From Vitellaria paradoxa (Eukaryota > Streptophyta > Magnoliopsida > Ericales > Sapotaceae): a stretch of DNA of 64,000 nucleotides. The stretch spans positions 25,228,340-25,292,339 of the forward strand of contig CM034241.1 in NCBI GenBank assembly GCA_019916065.1, in the 5' to 3' direction. Positions 12,138-23,935 of this stretch are shown here, piece by piece. The position numbers were made by a program, and so were the translations under genes. The notes under the pieces are model-generated. The model was not told the origin of the DNA. It saw only the letters and a list, made by a program, of their open reading frames with translations, and did no database searches. How positions within the stretch are numbered: the first letter of the stretch is position 1; the number at the start of each line of letters is the position of its first letter.

Positions 12138-12506
12138 GTACATTATGTCATTTTTCTGGTATCACTTGTGTTCAGTTTTGTCCACTGTTAAATTAAGTAT
12201 TCTATCTTCATAGAGCTTGATATGGTATATGCTTATCAGTTTCCTATATCTCAAATCTGTGTAACAAGGGAATTCGGTATTGCAAACCTGATAATGTATA
12301 TTTTAATTTGGATAGAGTTATGAATTTTTGTCAATAAAATTTCAGTTTTGTCCTGTGGTAATTTAAGAGATAATAGACATGCCTTATAATCCAGTTTTCT
12401 ATTATATTCACAAAGCTAGTATTTTTTCTGCCTCATTTATCGCTTGGAGTTTTGGAGGTTTGTTTATTAGTTTTACTTGGATAACATGCACTTGCATTTC
12501 TTTCAG

Positions 12507-12610
12507 GTCATATCGAATCTCTCAGCTACCACTGGTCCTTTGTTTATACCGAGTCATGGGGACATATCCGAAAAGAGAGGAATCATCTTTTTAAGTTGAT
12601 TGCAGATAAG
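12507..12610 (+). other. Exon-like block, unidentified
   Basis: Preceded by TTTCTTTCAG and followed by GTGATAC. One frame (HIESLSYHWSFVYTESW onward) is open through all 104 bases, and another frame is open for about 30 codons. It may be a further piece of captured host DNA. I do not recognise the protein. Confidence 0.3.
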
Positions 12611-14398
12611 GTGATACTTTTCTGCTTTCTTTAGTTGAAATTAATTATTTTGAGGATTTTTCTTTTTTCTTTTTGAATGTACTCATAGCCTACATGTTTC
12701 TTCACATAATCACCAGCACTTTAGGGAAGTTTATTCGTTGGAGGAATGCATTACATAAAAATACATTTGATTCTTTCACTCTAATCATTTACATGAATTC
12801 TACCAAAATAAAGAAGAATGGAATCACCAACAAGTGAAACTCAATAAAAGTGATGCATACAAATATCTATAGCATCCCCTATTTAAACAGAAGGAACAAA
12901 ACAACGGGGTGGGCTAGAGAGATCAAATTATATAGGGAGATGAACCCTTCAGTTTCAGGATTTTGAATGTGGACATAAATAGTTTTGGAGCCTCTGAAAC
13001 CTCTGAAATGGGAACACCATCATCTACTACTAAAGCAACAACCAGGATCTGTGTCATAGGATTACTGATATGCAATCCATGATTGCATTAATGGTTGAGT
13101 TATTGAGCCAGTGTGTTTAAAATTTAATTATTGAATTTTGAAGGGTGATGAAGATATTGCTCCAAATTCTTATTCTTCAAAATAATATTTGTACCTCAGA
13201 AATCATCTCCAGAAAGCATATTTTTTTTCTCTAAACAAAACTTAAACCAAAGTAAATCAAGAAAAATCTGTGAAATTTCAGGATGGCAGGGTTTTGTTGA
13301 ATACACAGTTCAACAAAGCCTTAGAATGCACTCGCCAACAAAAAAACAAACAAAGCCCTAGAATGTCAAGAAAAAAATGGGAGGAAAAAATCTTTTAGAT
13401 AAATGGGAAAAAAAAAACGAAAAAATGAGAAAAAAAATGATAATTTAGCTAACTTGTATTAGCATAAATCATGGGATAAAACTAATAAAGACACTCCCAT
13501 ACCATCACTGAGCAAATGAAATAGGGCTAATTAATTGAAGCTATAATATTCTATGATACGCATAACTTCCAATTACCTTATCAAGTACTTGCAAAATAGG
13601 TGAATCTTTCTTTGGATTTGTATTCCTTGCATCAGTGACTCGGTTCTTGTCTCCCAAGCGGGGTTCTGTTGAGCAACGACGTATTATTTTTAATTATAAA
13701 TATATTTTATTAAATTATTTTTAATAAATATCATAATTAAATTAATTAATTATATTTATTTATTTAATCTGAATTATATTTTATTAAATTGTTTTTAATA
13801 TATATCATAATTAAATTATTTAAATTATTATGAAGTATATTTTATTAAATTATTTTTAGTAAATAATACAATTAAATTATAATTAATATATCTTATATTT
13901 ACTGGATTAAATGATATAACACTTATATTTTATTTAATTGTTTTTAATAAATAATATAATTAAATTAAATTAATGTGAAATATATTTATTAAATTTAATT
14001 AAATTTTAAAAACTAATAAAATTAAATATTTTATGAAAATAAAAAAATTAATAATTGTAAACAAAATTGTATTGCCAAATATAGTTTTAGTTTTTATTTT
14101 AGAAAAATTAAACGACAATAGAAAGTAAAAAAATAGAAAATATAAATATATAAATATAAACAAAAAAATAATAGTATTGACAAATGACTTCTAAGCAACC
14201 ACAGAGGTCTCCTCTTAGGAACATATCTCCAAGATATTTGAAGCTCCTGAAATTGTTATTACTTAAGTAACACTGCAACTACCATTACAATTTCCCAACT
14301 TTGCATTTTAACTTTACCATAGCACATATTTTGTGACACACATTGTAAATGTGTTTGTTTTTCTTAGTTATACATTGGGATAAGAAAATCCACCTAAG
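12611..14398. other. AT-rich interior of CACTA family 2
   Basis: No gene seen. The block at about 13,680-14,120 (TAAATTATTTTTAATAAATA words) resembles the interior arms of the foldback element at 24.4-25.3 kb and the tract at 47.1-47.4 kb. It may be a remnant of that repeat family. Confidence 0.4.
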
Positions 14399-17300
14399 AT
14401 GGATAGATCCTAGATGCTCGAGGATCGAAGATCAAAAGAATACAGTGATGTAGTAGAACAATTTCTAAACTTTGCTGCAATTCATGCAAAAGATGTTAAA
14501 TCTATTCGATGTCCATGTCTACAATGTGGGAACTTGAGAAGACAATTTATTCCAGAGATAAGAAATCATCTGTTTGTCAATGGAATTAATAAAAGTTAAC
14601 ATATATGGATGTGGCATGGAGAATCAGTCACCACTAATAGGGCATCACAAAGAATCAACACTCGAGATTTTTCTCATCAGGAAGTCAATTCACCTCCCTT
14701 AAATGATGCACAAAAGGCAGTAGAAATGGTTGAAACTACATACAATGATTACGTGGCTAACCCTAGGGAGTTCAAAAAGTTAATCGAAGATGCAGAAAAA
14801 CCATTATTCCCTGGATGCACGAAGTATACAAAACTATCTACCTTGGTCAGAATGTATAAATTCAAAGCTAGTAATGACTTAACCAACAAAGGTTTTGCGG
14901 AGCTTCTGGCTATGGCGGGTAACTTGTTACCAAATCCCAATGAATTGCCATCATGCATTTATGAGGCTGGGAAGACTATGGCTGCATTAGGGATAGAGTA
15001 TGAGAAAATACATGTATGTCCTAATGATTGAATACTTTATCGAAAGGAGTTAAAAGATGCGACTTCATGTCCTATATGTGACACATCAAGATGGAAGTTA
15101 AAGAAAAATTCCACTGAAATAAGAAATAGTGTTCCAGCAAAAGTTTTATGGTACTTTCCACCAATTCCAAAGTTTCGAAGGATGTATCAATCTATAGAAA
15201 CAACACAGAACTTGACATGGCATGCTCATCAACGAGAGTCTGATGGCCAATTACGTCACCCAGCAGACTCTCCTTCTTGGAAGTTAGTAGATCACCTATG
15301 GCCAGACTTTGCTTCAGAGCCAAAAAACCTTCGGTTAGCTCTTTCTATTGATAGGATAGATCCACATAGTTCCCTTAGAAGTCGGTATAGTTGTTGGCCT
15401 ATTATTTTGGTTACCTACAATCTACCACCATGGTTATGCATGAAGAGGAAATTTATGATGTTAACACTTTTGATATCTGGTCCGCACCAGCCTGGTAGTG
15501 ACTTTGATGTGTTTTTGGTGCCACTAATTGATGACTTAAAATTGCTATGGAATGAAGAAGTTGAAGCATGTGACGCTTACCAACAACAACATTTTAGGTT
15601 GAGAGCCGTACTATTATGGACTATTAATGATTTTCCAGCTTATGGAAATTTGAGTGGTTCCAAGGTGAAGGGATATTATGCTTGTCCAATTTGTTGTGAA
15701 CGAACATGTTCTCGTAGATTAAAGCATGGTAAGAAGAATGTTTATGAGGGTCATAGAAAATTTATTCCTCGCTACCATCCATATCGAAAGCAAAAGAAGG
15801 CATTTAATGGTAAGCAAGAGTTTGGGGAACCTCCATCACCATTATGTAGGGAAGAGATGTTAAGGGAGGTAGAAGGGATCGAAACCATATGGGGAAAGAC
15901 AAGTAAAAGGAAGCCATCAAAGGTTGCTGGTACAAAATGTTGGAAGAAAAAATCCATATACTTTATGCTTGAATATTGGGTGTACTTGCATATACGGCAT
16001 TGCTTGGATCTTATGCACATTGAAAAAAATATCTTGGAAAGCATCATTAGTACTTTGCTTCAAATACTAGGCAAAATAAAGGATGGAATTAATGCTCGAT
16101 TGGATCTCACAGAGAGGGGTTTACGACAAGACTTAGCACCTCAGATTGGAGAAAAATGAACTTACTTGCCCCCGGCATGTTATACATTATCTAAGGAGAA
16201 AAAGAAAAGATTTTGTAAAACATTATTTGAACTCAAGGTACTAGATGGATACTCTTCAAATTTGAAAAATAATGTCTCTATGGAAGATTTCAAACTATAT
16301 GGTTTAATGCAACAACTACTACCTGTGGTTATACAATTTGTGCTGCCTAAAGAAGTAAGATATGCTCTTACGAGATTATGCTTTTTCTTCAATGCCATTT
16401 GTAGCAAAGTGGTGGATGTGTCAAAATTAGATAAAATTCAAAGTGAGCTAGTAATCACGTTATGTTTGCTTGAGAAGTACTTTCCACCATCATTCTTTGA
16501 TATTATGGTTCATTTGACGGTGCATCTTGTTAGAGAAGTCAGAGCTGTTTCACTTTCGATGGATGTATCCTTTTGAGAGATTCATGAAGGTTTTAAAGGG
16601 TTATGTTCATAACCATAATCGTCTAGAGGGTTGCATTGCTGAGAGATATATTGTAGAAGAAGCTGTTAAGTTTTATGCAGAGTTTTTGCCCAAAGTAGAT
16701 GCCATTGGGGTTCCTATTTCTAAGAACGTAACGGCTGATGATAACATTGGAAGACCTTTACCAAGAGGCAAAGTCACTGCTATTGATTGTGAGTTATGGG
16801 AGCAAGCACACCTCTATGTGTTAGAAAATACAAGTGATGTTCAACCTTACATTAAGTAAGAATATTGGCTTTGTCTCTACTTCTTTTGGAAATTGTTAGG
16901 ATTTTTTTAACTATTTGTTTAGGACTTACTTGATCTTCTGATAGGGAACATATGGATTTGCTAAAAAGAAAGTATCTTGTCATTCAAAAAATCAAAAATG
17001 GCTTCAACTTAAACACAATAAGACAATCATATATTGGCTACGTGAGAAGGTAATAGAACAATCAAATATGAAATCTTTTCCTTCTTGTTTGTCAATAAAA
17101 AATATATCTAATCGTTTACTTTTATATAGGTTGCAAAAGAATCGAGTGCCCAACATACTATATCTCACAACCTAAAATGGATAGCTCAAGGACCAGCCCT
17201 GAATGTGATAAAATATTCAGGCTATGTCATAAATAGTTGTCGTTATCATACAAAGGACCGTGATAACTCACGAGTCAGCCAAAATAGCGAGGTTAGCATA

Positions 17301-17768
17301 GTAGCAATAGCAATGTAGGTGGCTGGTCACAAGGATAAGAATCCTGTGTATGCAGAGATGAACTTTTACGGGGTTATAATTGAGATATGGCACCTTGATT
17401 ATAATATGTTGAAAATTCCAGTTTTTAAGTGCGATTGGGTTGACAACAAGGGCGTGAAAGTAGATAAGCTTGGTTTCACACTAGTCGAGCTTGGAAGGAT
17501 AGGCCATAAGTCTGATTCTTTTATTTTAGCTTCCCAAGCTAAGCAAGTTTTTTATGTGGAAGATCAACTTGATTCAAGATGGTCAATTGTCTTACAACCT
17601 CCTCAGCATCGATATCCATGCAATGTGGATGATGATCTCAATGATTATTTTGCTGATCCTCAGGAAGATAGAGCATTGCCAGAAGTTGAATCATTTGATG
17701 AAACTGACAATCTTGTGTTACCTTCTATACGGAAAGATTGCGAAGGAACTTGGATTGAAAATGAGTGA
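14399..17768 (+). pseudogene. CACTA family 2 transposase (TNP2-like)
   Basis: Starts ATG at 14,399. In one frame to 16,576 it shows the Transpos_assoc domain (CPCLQCG, HGES), then CPND...CPICDTSRWK, the Transposase_21 core (YNLPPWLCMKRKF, WTINDFPAYGNLSG, CLDLMHIEKNI), then DUF4218. Four nonsense codons interrupt it (14,411; 14,597; 15,029; 16,157). At least two sit where relatives have Trp and one where they have Cys. A frameshift near 16,540 follows, and the frame resumes as RWMYPFERFMKVLKGYV. Introns are inferred at 16,856-16,944 and 17,050-17,129. The last exon carries the DUF4216-like end (YYGVI-type start, KCDWVDNKGVKVDKLGFTLV) and stops at 17,766-17,768. Length and exon plan match the family-1 gene at 59-62.6 kb. 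The enzyme would cut element ends; this copy cannot. Confidence 0.85.
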
Positions 17769-17794
17769 TCAGAAGTCAAGAATTTTTTTTTTTT

Positions 17795-17935
17795 ATAGAG
17801 GACATATAAGTTTATGCTATTTTGTTTTTTTCTATCTTTTTGTAAAGGACATATAAGTTTATACTACATTGTTTTTTTTTTTTTTAATCTTTTTGTAGAA
17901 GACATATAAGTTTATGCCACATTTTTTTTTATTAT
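17795..17935 (+). repeat. Tandem ~50-bp repeat, three copies
   Basis: GACATATAAGTTTAT recurs three times at roughly 50-bp spacing (about 17,799, 17,848 and 17,900), separated by T-rich spacers, just downstream of the transposase stop. Confidence 0.7.
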
Positions 17936-18089
17936 GAAAATTCTCACAAATGAGTTTATACTATATTGACTATTATATCATTTTAATTTGTGCTTTTACT
18001 TTATGCTAGCTTCTTTATGTTATTATCTCTATGATCATTATATCTTATTTCTCTTCGATTTTATGTAGAATGGATCCTAAAGATAATTA

Positions 18090-20704
18090 TGTCACGCCCC
18101 GAATCTCACAACCCGAGGGGTGAGTAATAAACACACATATTATGCACTAACATAACCACCCATGATCAGAGCAACGCAACATCAACTAGTGAGCCCAAGA
18201 CATAAGATAAAATAACATAAGTAAAACCTTGACTATTGCCAGGTCACATACTCCATACTCTATTCCCATTAATACATAACTTAGGCCTTAAGGCCATTAC
18301 AACCACATCGAATACGTCTAGCATCATACAACATTACAATTTCAAATAAAACTTGCACTAAGAGTCCAAAAGCCTTGCTAGGTTTGGAAGGGCTCATGCA
18401 ATACACTTCTACTCCAACCCCATTAGCCTACCTAATTGTTATGGCCTGTTCCTGCATTAAAATCTGTAGGGACGTGAGCACCGGTCCATTTGTGCCCACG
18501 ATGTCTCAAACAAACATATATGGTATGCAATCTAATCATACAATGTTGTTTAGGTAAAGTTAGCCACTTCAACATTTTCTAGAGTATAGCAGTTCATTTA
18601 CAAAACGAGTAGTCAAAAGTAGTGAAAACATATATTCATTCATCAATGTTATACATTAAGATTCAATTTTGGTTAATGTTCACATTTTGCAATTAAATCC
18701 TTAATTCAAATCACATTTCATCATCACTTTATCATTTAACCATCATTCAAACAAATAATCATATTCACATTATCATCTATTCATCAACACATTGCATTAC
18801 TATAACCACACGAGTCATCGGGGGATGGGTGCATACACGTTATCGTCTTTTATAGGCCAATACCCAACGGAAACGATAAATTGACGTCGTCGTTTAGGAT
18901 CGCCGTCCAGGGCCACGAGTAGCCAAAACACACATAATGTTGTGAGCTACTAACCCACTGGCATTGACACCAAACCCTGCGCAGGTTCCGGGTCTCTCAA
19001 CCCAAGGGTACTCTCTTACCCCTTCCTATTTTCGCACCCCACCACGGCCCCTGGAACACAAACAATCATTCATCATATACCATCTCATCTTTCATAGGTT
19101 CACATTCATCATTAAATACTATCCAACAACACATGTCAACGTTTCGGTTCATCCCAAGGCTCGTCACACATCAACATTAATCAAACCTTATTAAACATTC
19201 AACATTTAACAACATAATGAACATGAGTCCATTAATCAAGTCACATTTTACTTAATCAATCACAAATTCATATACCTCAACATTTAGTTTACATTATGAC
19301 ATATTCATAGTTTTATTCAATTAGGACTCTTATCTCAAAGTAATCTTCTAATTCATTTTATTTAAGGTAACATTCATTCACCCTTATAAGTTAAATCCCA
19401 TTAACTTAAGATAATCAATCCTTAATCACTTTCTAAAGCAAATTTCCCTTTTTAAATCAATGCAATTAATCAAGTAAAAGTTTCATGTAAAAACATGTTA
19501 TCAACTCTTTCATAAGCCCAAGGTAGGAGGTCAAACTAAGCAAAGTCAGGAAATTAACCTAGGCTCGGTGGGTGCCCAAGCTGACACTCAACCGTGCGCC
19601 CAAGGGACTTGGGTGCCCACACCTTGCGCGCCCAAGGGGTTTGGGCACCCAACTGTGTCTCCCTCGTGCACCAACAGCTTGGTCCAGGTTACGGGTTTCA
19701 TACTCTGTTTTCTGGTTTCATGATTTTTCACCCTTAGGACCTCAAATTGACGAAGTTAAAGTAAAAATACCTAAAGTTTCTTGTTTCTAACATCAACATA
19801 AGGTTCTTAGGCACCAAACAAAATTATCAATTTGAGTTTTCATCAACCAAAAGTCAAGTTATGGATCAAAATACCATTTTCACTTTCTCAACCTATACAT
19901 ATATATATATGTGTATATAACTACCAATATCTTCCATACATGTAACCAACACTTGAAGAGGGTTTTCTAATGGTAATCTACTCCTAGTTACATATCACAT
20001 ATGTAAGAATGAGGCATTAAATCCCTACCTCAAGTTGTAAAAAGATGGATCAACAAGAAGGTGTTTTGTGGTTCCAAGCTCTCAAGCTTTGATGGACTCA
20101 ATCTCCTCTCTTCTTCATCCAAACTACAAATAAATCATAAAGAAGAGTTCCTTGAGGTTCTAATTACACCCTTGCAAGATTAATTTGATTTTCATGAAGG
20201 CTAGATGAAATTAATCTTAAGGATTTCACCCGATTCTCTTTTTCTTCTTCTTCCTTGTTCTTCTGTTGCTTCTCTCCCAGTTTCTTCCTCTCCCAACAAT
20301 GTCTCTCTCTCTCTCTTGCATCACATATACAAATATATATATACAATCAATATTTTAATCCCCCAAACAGTGAATTTCAGACCCCTTCATCACCCTTATC
20401 TAGATATAGGTTCATAGGGGAGAGGGGTCGGCTGAAAAATGCAGAGTAACCTATGCCTGTCAAGTCTACTGTACCTTGGGTGCCCATGCCTTCTCAGGTA
20501 GGCACCCATGACTTGTGCACCTAAGGTGCCCCTTTTTTCCTACACTTGGTTAAAAATGCCATCTTTGATTGCCTAACCCATCTCTTTCAAAGTTCTTAAC
20601 TCTAAAACATTATTAATGATCAATTCCACTAAATTAACATAATATCCCTTCCAAAATATACCAAAACCACAAGTTTAAGTTAATACAAAGTCTGGGGTAT
20701 TACA
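18090..20704 (-). repeat. Solo LTR, 2.6 kb, with AATTA duplication
   Basis: TGTCACGCCCCGAATCTC at the left and ...CTGGGGTATTACA at the right give a TG...CA unit of 2,615 bp. It is flanked on both sides by AATTA (18,085-18,089 and 20,705-20,709), the 5-bp duplication expected of an LTR retrotransposon. There is no coding sequence inside, so the internal part was probably removed by LTR-LTR recombination. The left end resembles the LTRs at 7,490 and 29,388, suggesting a related Tekay-like family in minus orientation. Removing it rejoins the CACTA accessory exon. Confidence 0.85.
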
Positions 20705-22300
20705 AATTAGCCTAATGAGGACAATACTACGCCATCCTTGACAGATCTAAAAAGCAAGAAACGAAATGGTAGAGGTGCAACAAGACTGCCAGATGTTATA
20801 AAAGATAGAAGTTCTGGTGTGCGGAAAAATATTCATTACGATGATAAAAGTCGGCCAGTAGGAATAAATAGAGCAAAGTTCTCAAGCTATCTTGGAGTCT
20901 TAGCTTGCACTATGATCCCACTATCTTGCATAAATTGGTTTGATGTGCCCGATGATATAAAAGAAAAATTATGGAGTTCTGTAAAGGTAAGGATAAATTA
21001 TGTTTATACATCTTTAATTTGCCCAGAAGTTTCATTTTATAATTTGTCCGCGTATTTGGTTAGGCAGCATTCGACGTGGACTTAAGGAGTGAAAAAATGT
21101 GTTATCTTCAATCGGATCAGCTTTCAGGACTTTTAGGAAAACTTTGACCAAGTATATATATGCTCACAAATCATATCCTATTATTCTCTCTAAACCACCT
21201 GAAGTTTATAGTTTTCTAGAGCAAAAAGAATGGGATTCATTTGTTAAAAGAAGGCTTACGCCAGAATTTGAGGTATGTACATAAACAAGTTAATTATTTT
21301 TAGTTAGAACTCAATGTGATGCAATTCAAAATATCTTGTTATGTTATTTCAGTAAAGGTGTAACATTGGACTTAGCTTTTTTTTTTCTTCTCTCATTTTT
21401 TAAGACGTTTCGTGGATTGCAACTAAAGAGACGAAGATGCAACATATATGACCACAGACTTGGTCGAAAGGGCTACTTTGGGCTGGAAGAAGAACTTGTA
21501 AGTGTTTGTAGAACTAATTTTTTCTCCCAAAAAATATAATATGAGTAATTTCACCATCTGCATTATGTGTAGCTATACAATGATCTTTGATTTGTAGGTT
21601 AAAAACTCTGAGGAACCAATTGTGAGTCTAGACAGGAGCTTTATGTGGAAGAAAGCTCGTCAAAATAAAAAAGGAGAGTATGACAATATCAAAATTATAG
21701 AAAAAGCTATGAATATTGTAAGGAAACTTATGTCACACTAACTTTACCAATTTTAAATAATTGGATGTAGCATTGCTTATTTTATTATACACTTGTATAC
21801 TTTACATGATGAGATAGCCAAACAGGTAGAAGATGGGACATTACGGACTGAAGGAAGTAATGACATCCTAACCATGGCATTAGGTAATACTGAATATGGT
21901 GGGAAGGTAAGGGGTGTAGGAGGAAAAGTTACTCCAACTATGCACTTTCACATTCCTAGACGTGGAAACACTCACGATGTGAGAAGAAGCAAAAAGTCTT
22001 GAGAAAATTGTTTCTCAAATGCAAGTTTAGCTTGATATCTTAACACAGCACACCCCTCACACGCCACAATCTAATAACATTGGTTCAAACACTTTTAAAA
22101 GTGATAATGTAGGAAGTCTAGAAAATAATACTTTTGCAATAGACAATTGGGGAAGAACCAAGGACAATAGCTCACCTCCAAATCCCACACCAAATGCCAA
22201 GAAGGTGCAAGTTTTTATTACCATTAATTGTATTTTCCCCTTGTTTATAACTTGTTCTTTTTTAGTTAATTTCTAATTTCCTAACTTTTTGTTTTACAAG

Positions 22301-23853
22301 GCAAGTAATGTAAACTGGCAGTAGGATCCATCAATAACATTGTCGCTCATGGAATGGCATATGAAAAAACGGGACCAAATGAACTTCTTCATACAGTGCC
22401 CCTAAGAGAGGACAATTTGCATGTTTCTATTGATGTTGTTAAAGTAGGAGAGGCCTTGCTTCCTATCCCTATCCCTGGAGAGGTGGCTACCGTAAGAAAA
22501 GCAATTGGGTTTCACATAGCGTGGCCTAAAAACCTTATATTGTTTATGCCCGAGGTACACATATTATTATGGATTTTTGCATCTTGAATTTAAATTACTA
22601 GACTACTAACTAATTAATACCGTTACTTATGGGGAATGTTTGGCTTAGGTTGCTGGAATGATTGGAAATGAGGTACAACTTGCTTTGCTAAAATTAAGTT
22701 AGCTTTCATTGGTTTACTTTGCAAATCTTTAACTTATGAACTTTACTGCTATTTTCCTTAACAGTAGAAGGTGATTATCTTTGTGAACTTTGTCAATTTA
22801 TAATGTAGGCGATGTCAAAAAACCAAGATTGGGGAAAGAATTTGGAGTTACCAAATGTCAAGAAGGTGCAATTTTTTTTTTATTACCACAGAGTTTATTT
22901 CTAAAATTTCAAGAATTGTCAATCTACGATTAATATAATCTATTTCTATTTTTTTATTCTAGAGTAAAGAATGTAGATTAGCAGTGGGATCAGTCAATAA
23001 CATTGTTGCTCATGGCACAATGTATTGGAAAAGTGGACCCGATGAACTTCTTCATACGGTACCACTAGGTGAGGGAAATATGCGCATGTCAATTGACATT
23101 GTGAAGGTTAGAGATGCCCTTCTTCCTATACTTATCCCTGGAAAGGCAGTTACTGTAGGAGATGCAATTGGATGCCTTGTTGCTTGGCCTAACAACCTTA
23201 TATTTTTTGCCCCTGAGGTGCACATGCATATCATTATGCATTTTTACCATGTGGAATTTGAATTACTAGACTACTAATTAGTTGGTAATTTTTAAAAATG
23301 TTTGGCTTAGGTTGCTTCGAAGAAACCCAACACATTTTGGAAACGAGGTATAACGTGATATTTTAAAAGCTTTATTATGATTCCTTTACTAGATATTTTC
23401 TTTTAGTGTTAAAAGTCACTTATCATTGTGCACTTTATATAATATATAACCTAGGTGACTTTAGAAAAACAAGATTGGGAAAAGAATTTGCAGTCACTAA
23501 AATTCAAGAAGGTGAAATTTTTTACACCTGTTTATTTTTTCTATGTTGTTAGACTGTGAAGTTATGGTTCATGTCTAATTTTTAGCTTCTTATTATAGAG
23601 CAAGCAACGTAGATTGGTAGTGGGAGACTTCAATAATATTGTTGCTTTTGGGAAGGTGTACGAGAAAAGTGGGCCGAATGAACTACTTCATACGGTGCAT
23701 CTAGGGAAAGGCAATATGCGAGTGTCAATTGACATAGCAAAAGTACCAGATGCCCTTCTTCCTATACCTATTCCTAGAGATGCAACTACTATAGGGAATG
23801 CCATTGGATATCATGTAGCATGGCCCAAAAGTCTTATATGGATTCTTGATGAG
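22301..23853 (+). repeat. Triplicated DUF8039-like exon block
   Basis: Exons at 22,301-22,554, 22,963-23,217 and 23,599-23,853 (254-255 bp each) encode the same domain: NNIVAHG, then GPNELLHTV, then SIDVVKV and DALLPIPIP, then AWPKNL. They begin 662 and 636 bp apart. Short exons between them (such as KNQDWGKNLE) repeat too, so the unit is exon plus intron plus small exons. Intron borders GAG|GT are conserved. In relatives the domain usually occurs once. Copies 1 and 2 keep a leading Cys that is Arg in copy 3. Confidence 0.8.
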
Positions 23854-23935
23854 GTAAGAAATATGATTATGATTTTTTATGCCAAATTCTAAAAACAAGA
23901 TTAAGAAATAACTCGAGATAACGATGTCTTATATT

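Larger units (their letters stand above)
18070..23853 (+). pseudogene. CACTA family 2 accessory gene (Transposase_24 + DUF8039)
   Basis: ATG at 18,070 opens MDPKDN; after the inserted LTR (18,090-20,704) the exon resumes at 20,710 and runs to 20,986 with RGATRLPDVIKDRSSGVRK and INRAKFSSYLGVLA. Further exons read SSIGSAFRTFRKTLTK (about 21,100), FRGLQLKRR and YDHRLGRKGYFGLEEEL (to 21,496), SFMWKKARQNKKGEYD (from 21,599), and LALG/GGKVRGVGGKVTP-like text (from about 21,808). These are hallmarks of the Ptta/En/Spm plant transposase family (PF03004). The C-terminal part is three DUF8039-like exons. A one-base loss near 21,095, a stop at the LTR junction and the LTR itself make it dead. By analogy with TnpA it is probably a DNA-binding partner of the transposase; that is inference. 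Confidence 0.8.
10035..23890 (+). mobile_element. CACTA family 2 element, large, 3' end lost
   Basis: Begins CACTACTACAAAAATG at 10,035, a canonical CACTA terminus, followed by clustered AAAAAGTGAGATAAAA-type repeats. It holds captured gene exons (11.6-12.1 kb), a transposase gene (14.4-17.8 kb) and an accessory gene (18.07-23.85 kb), all on the plus strand. No matching terminal GTAGTAGTG was found before the gypsy sequence begins at 23,936, so the right end has probably been deleted. A 2.6-kb solo LTR sits inside. Confidence 0.7.

Noticed and set aside
20164..20449. Open stretches on both strands near 20.2-20.4 kb
   Set aside because: They lie inside the solo LTR and consist of CT-repeat low-complexity sequence.
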